Shown here: positions 1 to 8,070 of the stretch, in pieces
Layout: the number at the start of each line of letters is the position of its first letter
Numbering within the stretch: the stretch's first letter is position 1
DNA from: Pleomorphomonas sp.
GTDB lineage: Bacteria > Pseudomonadota > Alphaproteobacteria > Rhizobiales > Pleomorphomonadaceae
DNA length: 35,767 nucleotides
Direction: 5' to 3'
Assembly: GCA_029976075.1 (NCBI GenBank)
Contig: JARKNW010000161.1
Location: forward strand, 1 to 35,767
Position numbers and translations under genes: made by a program
Notes under the pieces: generated by a model
What the model was told of the DNA's origin: nothing
Database searches by the model: none
The model's input: the letters and a program-made list of their open reading frames with translations, nothing else

Positions 1-1
1 C

Positions 2-325
2 GCGGTGCGCAGCGGCGTCGGCGGCAAGCTGGCGACGACGGTGCAGAGCCCGTTCGGCGAGGTGGTGCCGTTCATCCAGGCGATGTGGCTGCACCAGTAT
101 AACGACGGCGCCTCGAGCGTGACGGCGCGCTATGTGGCCGATCCCGTGGGCGAGACGGCGTTCACCTCGTTCGGCGCCAAGCCGATCGCCGACATGGCCG
201 ACCTCACCGTCGGCGCCACACTGTTGAGCTCGGACGATCTCTCGGTGACGGCGCGCTATGGCGTGCAACTGGCGCCCGAATACACCAACCAGACCCTCAG
301 CCTGCGCCTTCGCCAGCTGTTCTGA
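2..325 (+). CDS. Autotransporter-type outer-membrane beta-barrel, C-terminal fragment (5' end outside window)
   Basis: The reading frame is open from the window edge and only the last ~107 residues are present. They alternate polar and hydrophobic residues in short strands (for example FIQAMWLHQY and LSVTARYGVQL) separated by Gly/Asp-rich turns, and the protein ends LRLRQLF with a terminal Phe, the usual signature of the last strand of an outer-membrane barrel read by the BAM machinery. The phrase VGATLLSSDDLSVTARY resembles the end of autotransporter translocator domains. The passenger domain, signal peptide and true start lie upstream, so the exported function cannot be assigned. A stop at 323-325 is followed by a convergent gene 30 bases away. 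Another barrel family, such as a porin, is possible. Confidence 0.6.
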   Translation, partial: AVRSGVGGKLATTVQSPFGEVVPFIQAMWLHQYNDGASSVTARYVADPVGETAFTSFGAKPIADMADLTVGATLLSSDDLSVTARYGVQLAPEYTNQTLSLRLRQLF

Positions 326-355
326 CGGGGGAAACCCGGCACCGGTGGCGTGGCG

Positions 356-2041
356 TCAGGATGCCAGCTTCTGCGCTTCGTCCTGCAGCCGGGGCTCGAT
401 CTCGGCGAGCGGACGGGGCTTGGCGATCAGGAAGCCCTGCAGTTCGGTGCAGCCGAGCTCGCGCAGCAGCCTGCGCTGCTCCTCGGTTTCGACGCCCTCG
501 GCGGTCGTCTCGACGCCGAGGTTGTTGCCCAGTTGGACGAGGGCCCGGACGATGGCGTCGGCATCGGCCACCTGGCCGATCGACTTGACGAAGGTCCGGT
601 CGATCTTGATCTTGTCGACCGCCAGCTGGCGCAGGTTGGACAGCGTCGAATAACCGGTGCCGAAGTCGTCGAGGGCGACGCGCACGCCCTGGAGGCGCAA
701 GCCTTCGAGGGTTTCGATTTCCGACTTGCTGGCATGGAACACCGCCGTCTCGGTGATCTCGAGTTCGAGGAGGCTGGCCGGAAAGTCCTGGCGGGCGATG
801 GTTTGCAGCACGTGCTCGGCAAAGCCGGCCTGGCGCAACTGCACGGCGGAAACGTTGACGGCGACCCGGATACCGAGGCCCAGCGGCTTCACCTGCCGGA
901 TGGCCTCTTCGAGAATCCACGCGCCGAGCGGCACGATCAACCCGGTTTCCTCGGCCACCGGAATGAAGCGTGACGGCGCGACGAGCCCGAGCCGCGGGTG
1001 GCGCCAGCGCACCAGCGCCTCCACGGCCACCACGTCGCCGTTGTCGCTTCTGACCTGCGGCTGGAAATGCAGCTCGAACTGAGAGAAGTCGCCGAGCGCC
1101 TGCCGCATCTCCGCCTCGAGTTCCATGCGGATCTGCCGCCCCTCGTCCATCTCGGGCGAGAACAGCGCGAAGCGGTTGCGGCCGAGCGACTTGGCCCGGT
1201 AGAGCGCCACGTCGGCCCGGCGCAGCAGCTCGTTGCGCGTGCCGCACTTGCCGCAGGATTTGGCGACGCCGATCGACGCTCCGATGGTGACCGACGATCC
1301 GCCGACGCTGAACGGCGTGTGGGCGGCGTCGAGGATGAGGGCGCAAACCGCCTCCGTGTCGCCGGCGTTGGCCAGCAGCAGCACGAACTCGTCGCCGCCG
1401 AGGCGCACCGCCAGATCCTTGTCGCCGGCCAGGGCGACGAGGCGGTCGGCGAAGGCCTGGATCAGCTCGTCGCCCACCAGATGGCCGAGGCAGTCGTTGA
1501 CCTCCTTGAAGCGGTCGAGATCGATCAGCAGGACGGCCGGGTAGGTCGGCTGCGGATCGCCGAGAATTTCGTCGAGCCGCTTGTAGAGCGTTGCCCGGTT
1601 GGCAAGGCCGGTCAGCTGGTCGTGGAAGGCGAGGTAACGGTTGTGCGCTTCCGCCTGGCGGATCTCGGTGACGTCGGTGATCACCGCCACCAGCAGTTCG
1701 TCGCCGGCCGCCAGCCGGATCAGGCTCTTGCGGGTGATGATCCGGCGCTCGTTGCCGGCCCGGTCGGTCAGGTCTTCCTCGTTCTCGTTGGTCTCGCCGG
1801 TGGAAAAGACGAGGTCGTCCTTGGACCAGTATTCGGTGACTTGCGACTCTGGAAACCGCTCCCGATCGTCCTGGCCGAGCAACTCGTCCCGCTTTATGCC
1901 GAAGAAGTCGGCGGCGGCCCGATTGACCAGCATGTATCGGTGTTCGCGGTTCTTCACGAACACCGGGCAGGGGATGGCATCGACGAAGGCTTGCAGCGAG
2001 GCCACGCTGTCGAAAATCCCGGGAAGCGCCAGGTGAACCAT
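356..2041 (-). CDS. PAS-GGDEF-EAL cyclic-di-GMP signalling protein
   Basis: 561-residue protein with no obvious membrane segment. A PAS sensor covers about residues 8-130 (VFVKNREHRYMLVNRAAADF), then a diguanylate cyclase domain at about 135-295 with LTGLANR and an intact GGDEF at 215-219, then an EAL phosphodiesterase domain at about 305-555. The EAL domain keeps VEALVRW (EAL 341-343), ITETAVF, DDFGTGYS, KIDR, AEGVET and QGFLIAKP, so it is probably catalytic. The inhibitory RxxD site expected just before GGDEF reads GDKD (206-209) and is missing. Such hybrids make or break c-di-GMP, and the PAS domain probably tunes the balance. It is a single gene; its upstream region (2042-2210) is AT-rich and promoter-like. 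Net activity cannot be decided from sequence. Confidence 0.93.
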   Translation of the reverse strand: MVHLALPGIFDSVASLQAFVDAIPCPVFVKNREHRYMLVNRAAADFFGIKRDELLGQDDRERFPESQVTEYWSKDDLVFSTGETNENEEDLTDRAGNERRIITRKSLIRLAAGDELLVAVITDVTEIRQAEAHNRYLAFHDQLTGLANRATLYKRLDEILGDPQPTYPAVLLIDLDRFKEVNDCLGHLVGDELIQAFADRLVALAGDKDLAVRLGGDEFVLLLANAGDTEAVCALILDAAHTPFSVGGSSVTIGASIGVAKSCGKCGTRNELLRRADVALYRAKSLGRNRFALFSPEMDEGRQIRMELEAEMRQALGDFSQFELHFQPQVRSDNGDVVAVEALVRWRHPRLGLVAPSRFIPVAEETGLIVPLGAWILEEAIRQVKPLGLGIRVAVNVSAVQLRQAGFAEHVLQTIARQDFPASLLELEITETAVFHASKSEIETLEGLRLQGVRVALDDFGTGYSTLSNLRQLAVDKIKIDRTFVKSIGQVADADAIVRALVQLGNNLGVETTAEGVETEEQRRLLRELGCTELQGFLIAKPRPLAEIEPRLQDEAQKLAS

Positions 2042-2317
2042 TTGCGCCGCTCCAACATGACGGTCCAGACTGCCCCGTTCTAAACCAGCAAACCCTTTCC
2101 AATGATTAAACGAGTGTTTTGCCTTCGTTAAAATTGCAATGTACTTCTACGTACTGCGTATAATTCAAGACAAAGTTCACTTAATCGCAGGGCAATTGCG
2201 GTTGAAATGCGGATTTGCTTTTGATTGCTGAACGCACCCTGCAAGAAATGCCAGGGTTCTCCGCGTGGCATTCAGGCTGTCCGCGCCTCATCGCGGCGGC
2301 GAAGGGGATGGGAGGCC
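2042..2317. other. Intergenic region between divergent genes
   Basis: This 276-base gap separates the c-di-GMP gene (leftward) from a GNAT gene (rightward). The part at about 2095-2220 is clearly AT-richer than the surroundings and holds the 8-base palindrome ATTGCAAT at 2133-2140 and a GTAC-N6-GTAC repeat at 2141-2154. It is the likely promoter region for the leftward gene. No ORF or RNA is supported here. Confidence 0.4.
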
Positions 2318-2881
2318 ATGACGACGCCGACGAATATTCCGGTTCTGGTGACGCCAACGCTCGAAAGGCTCGGCGGCTACGAGGATGCGCTCGAAAGAGG
2401 ATGGTCTCCGGACCCGAGACGCATGGGCGACGCGGCCTATGTCGCGGCCGAGCTCGCCGCCCTCAGGAGGAACCGGGCCGGCTATCTCGACAGGGTGCTC
2501 AACCATCCCGCTCCGGCGCAAGGCGCCTCGCCGTCGGCGCCGGTCAATCATGCGTTGTGGATCTCGGACGGCGCATTCGCCGGCAAGGCCGACCTGCGCT
2601 ATGTGCCCGCCTCCGGCGCCGTGCCCGACGGCATGCCGGGACACGTGGGATATTCGGTGGTGCCATGGAAGCAGGGGAGAGGCTATGCGACGGCGGCGCT
2701 GCGGGCGCTGGTGGAGCTTGCCGGAAGCAAGGGACTCAAGGAACTGCAAATCCTCTGCAACGTCGAGAACGCGGTCTCAAGGGCGGTCATCGAGAAGGTG
2801 GGCGGGGAGGTGGATTTCATCGGGCCGCATCGGTCGGACCGGCTGGAGCAGATGAAGGTGTATTACCGGGTGAGGGTTTGA
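2318..2881 (+). CDS. GNAT-family N-acetyltransferase
   Basis: 187-residue cytosolic acetyltransferase of the RimJ/RimL-like (Acetyltransf_3) type. The acetyl-CoA binding region is visible near residues 108-122 as VGYSVVPWKQGRGYATAALRA, with the pyrophosphate-binding QGRGYA turn, followed by the usual helix (ALVELAGSKGLKEL) and the strand/helix ILCNVENAVSRAVIEKVGG. The ATG at 2318 is chosen because GGAGG lies at 2311-2315; an upstream in-frame start at 2225 has no such site and would add a non-conserved extension. The acceptor substrate is unknown. It stands alone and converges on an AraC regulator. Confidence 0.85.
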   Translation: MTTPTNIPVLVTPTLERLGGYEDALERGWSPDPRRMGDAAYVAAELAALRRNRAGYLDRVLNHPAPAQGASPSAPVNHALWISDGAFAGKADLRYVPASGAVPDGMPGHVGYSVVPWKQGRGYATAALRALVELAGSKGLKELQILCNVENAVSRAVIEKVGGEVDFIGPHRSDRLEQMKVYYRVRV

Positions 2882-2948
2882 GGGAGGGGCGACAGCGCAC
2901 AGGCGCTTGGATTTGGGGACCACGAGTGTCTTGCGACGAGATGCTCCA

Positions 2949-3950
2949 TTATCGATCCTGCGTCATGGACGATTTGGCATTCATGGGCGCGAAGCCGAAC
3001 TGGGCCTTGAAGGCGCGGCTGAAGGCTGCCTCGGAATCGTAGCCCACCTGTCTTGCCACCGATCCCACCTTGGCATCGGGTTGGCGCATCAGGCCGAGGG
3101 CGAGGGTCAGCCGCCAGCGGCTGTGATAGGACAGCGGCGCTTCCTTCACCAGGGCGGTGAACCGCGCCGCGAAGCCGGATCTCGACATGCCGGCCACACG
3201 GGCAAGGTCGAGCACGCTCCAGCGCCGATAGGGTTCGTCGTGGATGGCCTTGAGCGCGCGGCTGATGCGTGCGTCCCCGAGCGCGCCCAGCCAGCCGACG
3301 CTTCCGCCCCGCTCGATCCTCACCCAGCTGCGGAGAATTCGGATCACCAGCACGTCGATCAGCCGGGAAATCATGATGGACGCGCCGGGATGGATCTCGC
3401 GCGCTTCCTTCATCATGAAGTAGCCGAGGCCCTCGGCCCAGCCGGTGGTCTCGCCGCTGGCTTTCGGAATGTGAATGACCGACGGCAGCGCCGACACCAC
3501 CCACGGCACCGCCGCGCTTTCGAAATGAAAGGCGCCGACGATCAGCCGGGTCGGTTCGCCTTGTCCGCCGTGGGAGACGTTGAGCTGTTCGGCGGTGAAC
3601 TGCTCGGCCATCAGTGTGGCCAGGTCGGCCTCGGCCCTGCACTGACCATCGCTCAGCCCGTGCCCAACCCCTCGCGGCAGCATGACCAGATCGCCGGTGG
3701 CGACCTGAAGCACCTGGCCCTGATCGTTGACGATCGTCAGGCCACCTTCCAGCACGATCAGGAAATAGGCCGCCCCTGGTGGAACGCGCAGCGCCCAAGG
3801 TTGGCTGAGCTCGGCGGTGAAGACGATTTCGCCATGCAGGCTGACCATGGCCAGGATCTGCGACAGCAGGTCGACGCGCGAGGCGAGCATGCCCCGAGTT
3901 TTGGACGATGGAGCATGCAATTCAGGGCCTCGGTCATGGTCGCGCATCAT
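2949..3950 (-). CDS. AraC-family transcriptional regulator with cupin-like sensor domain
   Basis: 333-residue regulator. The N-terminal half (about residues 30-190) is a cupin-type sensor with PGAAYFLIVLEGGLTIV and GDLVMLPRG strands, of the AraC_binding/Cupin_6 kind. The C-terminal ~100 residues hold two helix-turn-helix motifs: RRWSVLDLARVAGMSRSGFA and KVGSVARQVGYDSEAAFSRA, followed by FKAQFGFAP. The small-molecule effector is unknown. It is divergent from the exported alpha/beta hydrolase at 4116, 165 bases away, a layout typical of an AraC activator and its target. Two adjacent ATGs (3950 and 3947) are possible starts, and a later ATG at 3890 begins closer to the conserved core. Confidence 0.88.
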   Translation of the reverse strand: MMRDHDRGPELHAPSSKTRGMLASRVDLLSQILAMVSLHGEIVFTAELSQPWALRVPPGAAYFLIVLEGGLTIVNDQGQVLQVATGDLVMLPRGVGHGLSDGQCRAEADLATLMAEQFTAEQLNVSHGGQGEPTRLIVGAFHFESAAVPWVVSALPSVIHIPKASGETTGWAEGLGYFMMKEAREIHPGASIMISRLIDVLVIRILRSWVRIERGGSVGWLGALGDARISRALKAIHDEPYRRWSVLDLARVAGMSRSGFAARFTALVKEAPLSYHSRWRLTLALGLMRQPDAKVGSVARQVGYDSEAAFSRAFKAQFGFAPMNAKSSMTQDR

Positions 3951-3980
3951 GGAAGGCCTTAACTTGGCGGTGTCTTCAAC

Positions 3981-3995
3981 AAGAGATTCTCTCTT
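3981..3995. promoter_or_regulatory. Inverted repeat between AraC gene and hydrolase gene
   Basis: AAGAGA-TTC-TCTCTT is a perfect 6-3-6 inverted repeat in the 165-base divergent gap. It is a candidate operator or promoter element for the AraC regulator or the hydrolase. AraC proteins usually bind direct repeats, so this is weak evidence. Confidence 0.25.
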
Positions 3996-4115
3996 TAGAA
4001 GAACAGGTTATGCGAGACGAAGACGTATCCATGCCGTCTCGTCGCCCCGACCGGAAGCATTGCAGATTATCCAAATTTGGCAACTGCGCTGATGCGCACC
4101 CATAGGAGTTCCAAA

Positions 4116-4877
4116 ATGAAAGCCCTTTTTGCCTCTGCCCTCATGCTCACCACCGCCCTCATGGGCGTTGCCCCGGCCTTGGCCCAGCCCAAGCCGGCCA
4201 TCAAGAATATCGTTCTCGTGCACGGTGCTTTTGTCGACGAGACCAGTTGGGATGGCGTCGCCGCGATCCTGACCGCCAAGGGCTACCATGTGACGGCGGT
4301 CAAGAACCCGCTGACCTCGCTCGCCGACGACGTGGCCGCGACCAAGGCGGCGGTGGATGCCCAGGACGGCTCGGTTGTCCTGGTCGGCCATTCCTGGGGC
4401 GGCGTGGTGATCGGCGAGGCCGGCGACGACGCCAAGGTGGCCTCGCTCGTCTACGTTTCGGCCTTTGCGCCCGACAAGGGCGAGACCATCAGCGCTCTCT
4501 CGGCCAGCGGTCCGAAAACACCGGGCGTGGCAGCCATCCGGCCCGACACCAAGGGTTACCTGACGATCGATCCCGCCGTGTTCCCCAGCGCGGTGGCCGG
4601 CGACCTGCCGAAGACAATCGGCGAGCATCTTGCGGCGCACCAGATGCCGATCAACCACACCGCCTTCGATCAGCCGGCCGAGGTCGCGGCGTGGCATGCC
4701 AAGCCGAGCTGGTACGTGCTGAGCGCCAAGGACCTCGTCCTCGATCCTCATGCGCAGGCCTTTTTTGCCGAGCGGATGAAGGCCAAGGTGACCTCGGTCG
4801 AGGGCAGCCACGCCTCGCTGGCCTCGCACGCCAAGGAAGTGGCCGCAGTCATCGAAGCGGCTGCGGGAGCGAAGTAG
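4116..4877 (+). CDS. Exported alpha/beta hydrolase
   Basis: 253 residues. A cleavable signal peptide is clear: MKALFASALMLTT followed by a hydrophobic stretch and ALAQ, with cleavage near residue 24. The mature protein is a short alpha/beta-hydrolase with the oxyanion strand IVLVHGAFVDETSW and the nucleophile elbow GHSWGG (Ser in VVLVGHSWGGVV). The acid DLVLDP and a C-terminal His (SVEGSHASLASH) complete a likely catalytic triad. The family includes esterases and lactonases with an HGAF start; the substrate is unknown. The ATG at 4116 is chosen for the AGGAG at 4104-4108 and because it begins the signal peptide. It is divergent from the AraC gene at 2949-3950, which probably regulates it. Confidence 0.88.
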   Translation: MKALFASALMLTTALMGVAPALAQPKPAIKNIVLVHGAFVDETSWDGVAAILTAKGYHVTAVKNPLTSLADDVAATKAAVDAQDGSVVLVGHSWGGVVIGEAGDDAKVASLVYVSAFAPDKGETISALSASGPKTPGVAAIRPDTKGYLTIDPAVFPSAVAGDLPKTIGEHLAAHQMPINHTAFDQPAEVAAWHAKPSWYVLSAKDLVLDPHAQAFFAERMKAKVTSVEGSHASLASHAKEVAAVIEAAAGAK

Positions 4878-4890
4878 TTTGCGGCAACCG

Positions 4891-4923
4891 ATGCCATCGC
4901 CCGGAGGCGGCGGGCGGTGGCAT
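4891..4923 (+). terminator. Stem-loop after the hydrolase gene
   Basis: A 13-base arm at 4891-4903 (ATGCCATCGCCCG) pairs with 4911-4923 (CGGGCGGTGGCAT) with one G-U pair and a 7-base loop. It lies 14 bases after the stop codon. There is no T-run, so it may be a weak terminator or a 3'-end stabiliser. Confidence 0.45.
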
Positions 4924-5027
4924 ATGCGGGCAACGAGCAGCAAGGCGCGGGCGCGGTTTCAGCCGGAGCGGCCGAAAGGCGAAAGAGACCACTGGACGTC
5001 GATCTCTTGTTGATCCATTTCTGGAAA

Positions 5028-5456
5028 ATGCGTCCTGTCGTCGAACTTCTCCCTGGCGAGCCAACAGCCGAAGAGCGAGACCAAGTCCTCAGACTGCTCC
5101 TGGACTTCAATGGTCAGCACACGGGCCACCTGATTGAGCGGCCCGATCTCGGAATACTTCTCAGGGACCCTGATACGGCCGAGATTGTTGGCGGGCTCTA
5201 CGCCCGCGATGAATACAACTGGCTGTTCATCAAGTATCTCATTGTGCCGGAAGCCCTGAGAGGAAAAGGCCTGGGTGCCGAGTTGATGCGAGAGGCAGAG
5301 CGGATTGCCCGTGAACGGAGATGTCTCGGCATCTTCCTCGATACGTTCGACTTTCAGGCGAAGCCGTTCTACCTCAAACTTGGATTCGAGCAGTTTGGCG
5401 AGCTTGAGGGAGATCTCCACACGCCCCGCCGGTTCTTCTTGAAGAAGCTGTTTTAG
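5028..5456 (+). CDS. GNAT-family N-acetyltransferase
   Basis: 142 residues from the ATG at 5028. The fold is a compact GNAT: strand LFIKYLIVPEALRGKGLGAELM carries the acetyl-CoA loop RGKGLG, then helix REAERIARERR, strand GIFLDTFDF and the closing AKPFYLKLGFEQFGEL (the Y-LGF motif seen in many GNATs). A longer frame reaches back to 4917 but that part overlaps the upstream stem-loop and is not conserved-looking. No strong ribosome site is visible before 5028. Base composition is somewhat lower in GC than the flanks, which may mean recent acquisition. Its last 4 bases overlap the end of the convergent DUF1801 gene. Confidence 0.8.
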   Translation: MRPVVELLPGEPTAEERDQVLRLLLDFNGQHTGHLIERPDLGILLRDPDTAEIVGGLYARDEYNWLFIKYLIVPEALRGKGLGAELMREAERIARERRCLGIFLDTFDFQAKPFYLKLGFEQFGELEGDLHTPRRFFLKKLF

Positions 5457-5863
5457 TTCCGCCGAGGCTTCTCCTTCCCCATATTCCGCGCCACGGCCTC
5501 CCGCACCAGCGCCTTGAACGCTTCCGCATCCACCGTCTCGCCCTCGCGGATATCGATCGCCCGCCTCGTCCCGCCGCCAAATCCGGCGTTGAAAAGCCCC
5601 TCCGGATCGGGCAAGGCGGCGCCTTGGGCGAAGGTGAGCTTCACATGGGTCTTGTAGACTTCGCCGGTGCAGAGGATGCCGGCGTGTTCCCAGGTCGGCA
5701 CGCCCGAGGGGTTGGTGGGTTTCATCCACTTCACGGCCTCGACGACATCGGGATCGGCCTCGCGGATCAGGGCGCGCATGCGCGCGAGCGTTTCGCCCCG
5801 CCAGTCGCCGAGGCTGGCGAGCTTGGCGTCGATCCGGGCGGACGGCGAGCCTTGATCGGTCAT
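5453..5863 (-). CDS. DUF1801-family protein
   Basis: 136 residues, cytosolic. The core LARMRALIREADPDVVEAVKW followed by the strand GILCTGEVYKTHVKLTFAQGA and the end IDIREGETVDAEAFKALVREA match the DUF1801/YdhG-like family, small alpha-beta proteins of unknown biochemical role common in soil bacteria. The ATG at 5863 is supported by GGAGG seven bases upstream; the frame extends further upstream but without a ribosome site. It overlaps the end of the GNAT gene on the other strand by 4 bases. No regulatory site is seen. Confidence 0.8.
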   Translation of the reverse strand: MTDQGSPSARIDAKLASLGDWRGETLARMRALIREADPDVVEAVKWMKPTNPSGVPTWEHAGILCTGEVYKTHVKLTFAQGAALPDPEGLFNAGFGGGTRRAIDIREGETVDAEAFKALVREAVARNMGKEKPRRN

Positions 5864-6003
5864 GGTGATCCTCCCTTGCGTGGCGCTGCCTTGATATCTC
5901 TGCTCGCTGTCGGGATTGGGCAGCATGACACCGAGCCGGCCTCCCATCGGCAGAGCCTTTCAGGATGCCGGACGGGCGCCGATCCGTCCACCTTGTCGCC
6001 GTG

Positions 6004-6897
6004 TCACGCCCCCTTGGCGTATCTTGCCGGCGGAACCCCGACGTGCCTTGAGAAGGCGATGGTGAAGGTGCTGGCGGAGGCGTAGCCGACGCGTTCGGCG
6101 ACTTCGGCGACGCCGCCGCCTTCGCGGCGCAGCATGTCTTTGGCCAGCGCCATGCGCCAGGCGATGAGATAGTCCATCGGGGTGAGGCCGACGATGCGGC
6201 GGAAGCGCTCGAAGAACACGGTGCGGGAGAGGCCGGCTTCGCGGGCGAGGTCCGGCACCGTCCAGGCGCGCGTCGGGTCTTCGTGCAGGCGGCGGAGCGC
6301 GGTGGCGAGGCGCTCGTCGGCAAGGCCACGGATCAGGCCCGGCGCGGCGGCGGCGCCGTTGTCGGCGCGCAGCGCCTCGATCAGCAGGATTTCCAGAAGG
6401 TGCGCCAGGATGACGTCGCGGGCGGGGCGGGCGGCGCGCGCCTCCTCGTCCACCAGCTCGACCAGCGTGGCAAGGCGCGGTTCGCCGCGCACGTGGACGA
6501 AGCGCGGCAACAGCGACAGCAGCAGGGCAGTGTCGGCCGAGCCGAAGGCGCAATAGCCGACGGCCATCCGCACCTCGGCCGGCCCATCCGGCCGCCCGAG
6601 CCGGTAGTGGCGCGGCCCCAGCTCCAGGTGCCCGGTCGGCTCGTCGTCCGGTGGCGGTTCCAGGCTGGACATGATGAACTCGTTGGCCGAGGGCAGCAGC
6701 ACGAAGTCGCCCTGTTCGAGAACGATCGACGGTTGATCGTCAACGGCGAGGCGGCAGCGGCCTTCGAGCACGGCGCAGTAGAACGGCCGGCCGGCATCCG
6801 ATCGCGCCACCCGCCAGGGACCGGCGGCGCTGGCCAACTTGGAAAACGAGGCGCCGGGCTGCAGCAGCGTGACGACTTCGGCGAGAGGATCGGTCAT
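6004..6897 (-). CDS. AraC-family regulator with cupin_6-type N-terminus
   Basis: 297 residues from the ATG at 6897 (MTDPLAEVVTLLQP). The first ~190 residues form a cupin-like domain of the Cupin_6 class (FYCAVLEGRCRLAV and LEQGDFVLLPSANEFIMSS), and the C-terminus has the AraC double helix-turn-helix (WTVPDLAREAGLSRTVFFE and GVAEVAERVGYASASTFTIA) ending in VGVPPARYAKGA. This pairing is common for regulators of an adjacent short-chain dehydrogenase, and here such a gene starts 98 bases away on the opposite strand. The effector is unknown. A longer start at 6933 is possible but less likely. Confidence 0.88.
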   Translation of the reverse strand: MTDPLAEVVTLLQPGASFSKLASAAGPWRVARSDAGRPFYCAVLEGRCRLAVDDQPSIVLEQGDFVLLPSANEFIMSSLEPPPDDEPTGHLELGPRHYRLGRPDGPAEVRMAVGYCAFGSADTALLLSLLPRFVHVRGEPRLATLVELVDEEARAARPARDVILAHLLEILLIEALRADNGAAAAPGLIRGLADERLATALRRLHEDPTRAWTVPDLAREAGLSRTVFFERFRRIVGLTPMDYLIAWRMALAKDMLRREGGGVAEVAERVGYASASTFTIAFSRHVGVPPARYAKGA

Positions 6898-6994
6898 TTC
6901 CGGACTTATGCAAAAGGAATGCGGACTTCGCATTGTAGCAGATACGGGCGTCCCAATCTATCCTCCGGTTCTCAGCAAAACGAGAGGACATTCC

Positions 6995-7759
6995 ATGAAG
7001 ACGGTCTTGATCACCGGCTGCTCGTCAGGTTTCGGTCTTGAAACCGCCCGCCTGTTTCTCGAACGCGGTTGGAACGTGGTGGCGACGATGCGCGCGCCGC
7101 GTACCGACATCCTGCCGGCCTCCGAGCGGCTCAAGGTTCTGCCACTCGACGTGACGGACGCCGCCAGCATTGCCGCCTGCATCGAGGCGGCCGGACCCAT
7201 CGACGTGCTGGTCAACAATGCCGGCGTCGGCCTGCTCAACGCGCTGGAAGGCATTCCGATGGAGGCGGTGCGCCTCGCCTTCGAGACCAACGCGCTCGGC
7301 ACCATTGCCATGGCGAAGGCGGTGCTGCCGCAGTTTCGCGAGCGCAAGTCGGGCGTCATCGTCAACGTGACGTCGACCGTGACGGCGAAGCCGCTGCATC
7401 TTCTGTCGGTCTACACGGCGACCAAGGCGGCGGTGAACGCCTTCAGCGAGTGCCTGGCGCTGGAGGTGGAGCCGTTCGGCGTCCGGGTGCGCGTCGTGCT
7501 GCCGGGGCGGGCGCCGGAAACCGCCTTCGGCGACAACCACCGCAAGCACATGGCCTTCGGCACGCCGGATGCCTACGGCGAGATCGTCAAGGGCGTGTTT
7601 GCCGAGTGGGCCAGGCAGCCGGCCGACGAGGTGACGCACGTTGCCGACGTGGCCGAGGGGGTGTGGCGGGCGGCGACCGATCCGGCTTGCCCGATGCGCT
7701 TGCCGGCTGGGGCGGACGCGGTGGCGGCGATGGCGGCGGCCGAGCGGATGCTGGCGTGA
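6995..7759 (+). CDS. Short-chain dehydrogenase/reductase (classical SDR)
   Basis: 254 residues, one Rossmann domain. It has the nucleotide-binding TGCSSGFG near residue 7, DVTD, the NNAG motif in VLVNNAGVG, the catalytic Ser in NVTSTVT and the active-site YTATK (Tyr and Lys). This is an NAD(P)-dependent oxidoreductase acting on an alcohol or ketone; the substrate cannot be told. The ATG at 6995 follows GAGAGGA at 6982-6988. It is divergent from the AraC regulator, its probable controller. The stop is followed by an intergenic repeat region. Confidence 0.9.
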   Translation: MKTVLITGCSSGFGLETARLFLERGWNVVATMRAPRTDILPASERLKVLPLDVTDAASIAACIEAAGPIDVLVNNAGVGLLNALEGIPMEAVRLAFETNALGTIAMAKAVLPQFRERKSGVIVNVTSTVTAKPLHLLSVYTATKAAVNAFSECLALEVEPFGVRVRVVLPGRAPETAFGDNHRKHMAFGTPDAYGEIVKGVFAEWARQPADEVTHVADVAEGVWRAATDPACPMRLPAGADAVAAMAAAERMLA

Positions 7760-8070
7760 AAGGTCCGGCGATCGAGCGATGAACGCGGAGCGGGCAGTCA
7801 CGGCTGCCCGCTTCGGCCTGTCTTGGGGGGCGCGATATCGGTCGAGCGTTTCATTCTGCCCGAGGTCCTGGCCTGCGCCAGGATGACGGGAGAATTATAT
7901 ATATGAAACAGTCCGGTAGCGGCTCGCGCGCCCTCACGGGGTATCATCCCGGCCAAGGCCGGAGCCTCGGGCGAAAGGGGCAATGAGGGGCTGCCGGACA
8001 CCCTTGGAGGCGTGGGATATGGCGGCAAGGGCGTTGCGGCGCCCTTGCGCTTGTCGGGAACCGCTTCGGC
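7760..8070. other. Convergent intergenic region holding repeat material
   Basis: This 311-base stretch lies between two convergent stop codons. It contains repeat copy A (left arm, about 7835-7910) and a separate GC-rich hairpin, CCGGCC-AA-GGCCGG, at 7949-7962. Short frames here translate the repeat and are not counted as genes. Confidence 0.6.
7835..7910. repeat. REP-like intergenic element, copy A (left arm only)
   Basis: The stretch from TATCGG through CTGCCCGAGGTCCTGG to AGAATTATATATATGA matches the left arm of the elements at 33252-33475 and 33505-33740. Its own hairpin is TCCTGGC-CTGC-GCCAGGA at 7866-7883. The right arm seen in the complete copies is absent, so this is a half element. 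Confidence 0.6.

Noticed and set aside
297..2102. Very long alternative frames antisense or frameshifted over the GGDEF-EAL gene
   Set aside because: High GC opens many frames; these peptides are Arg/Pro/Gly-rich and lack any domain.
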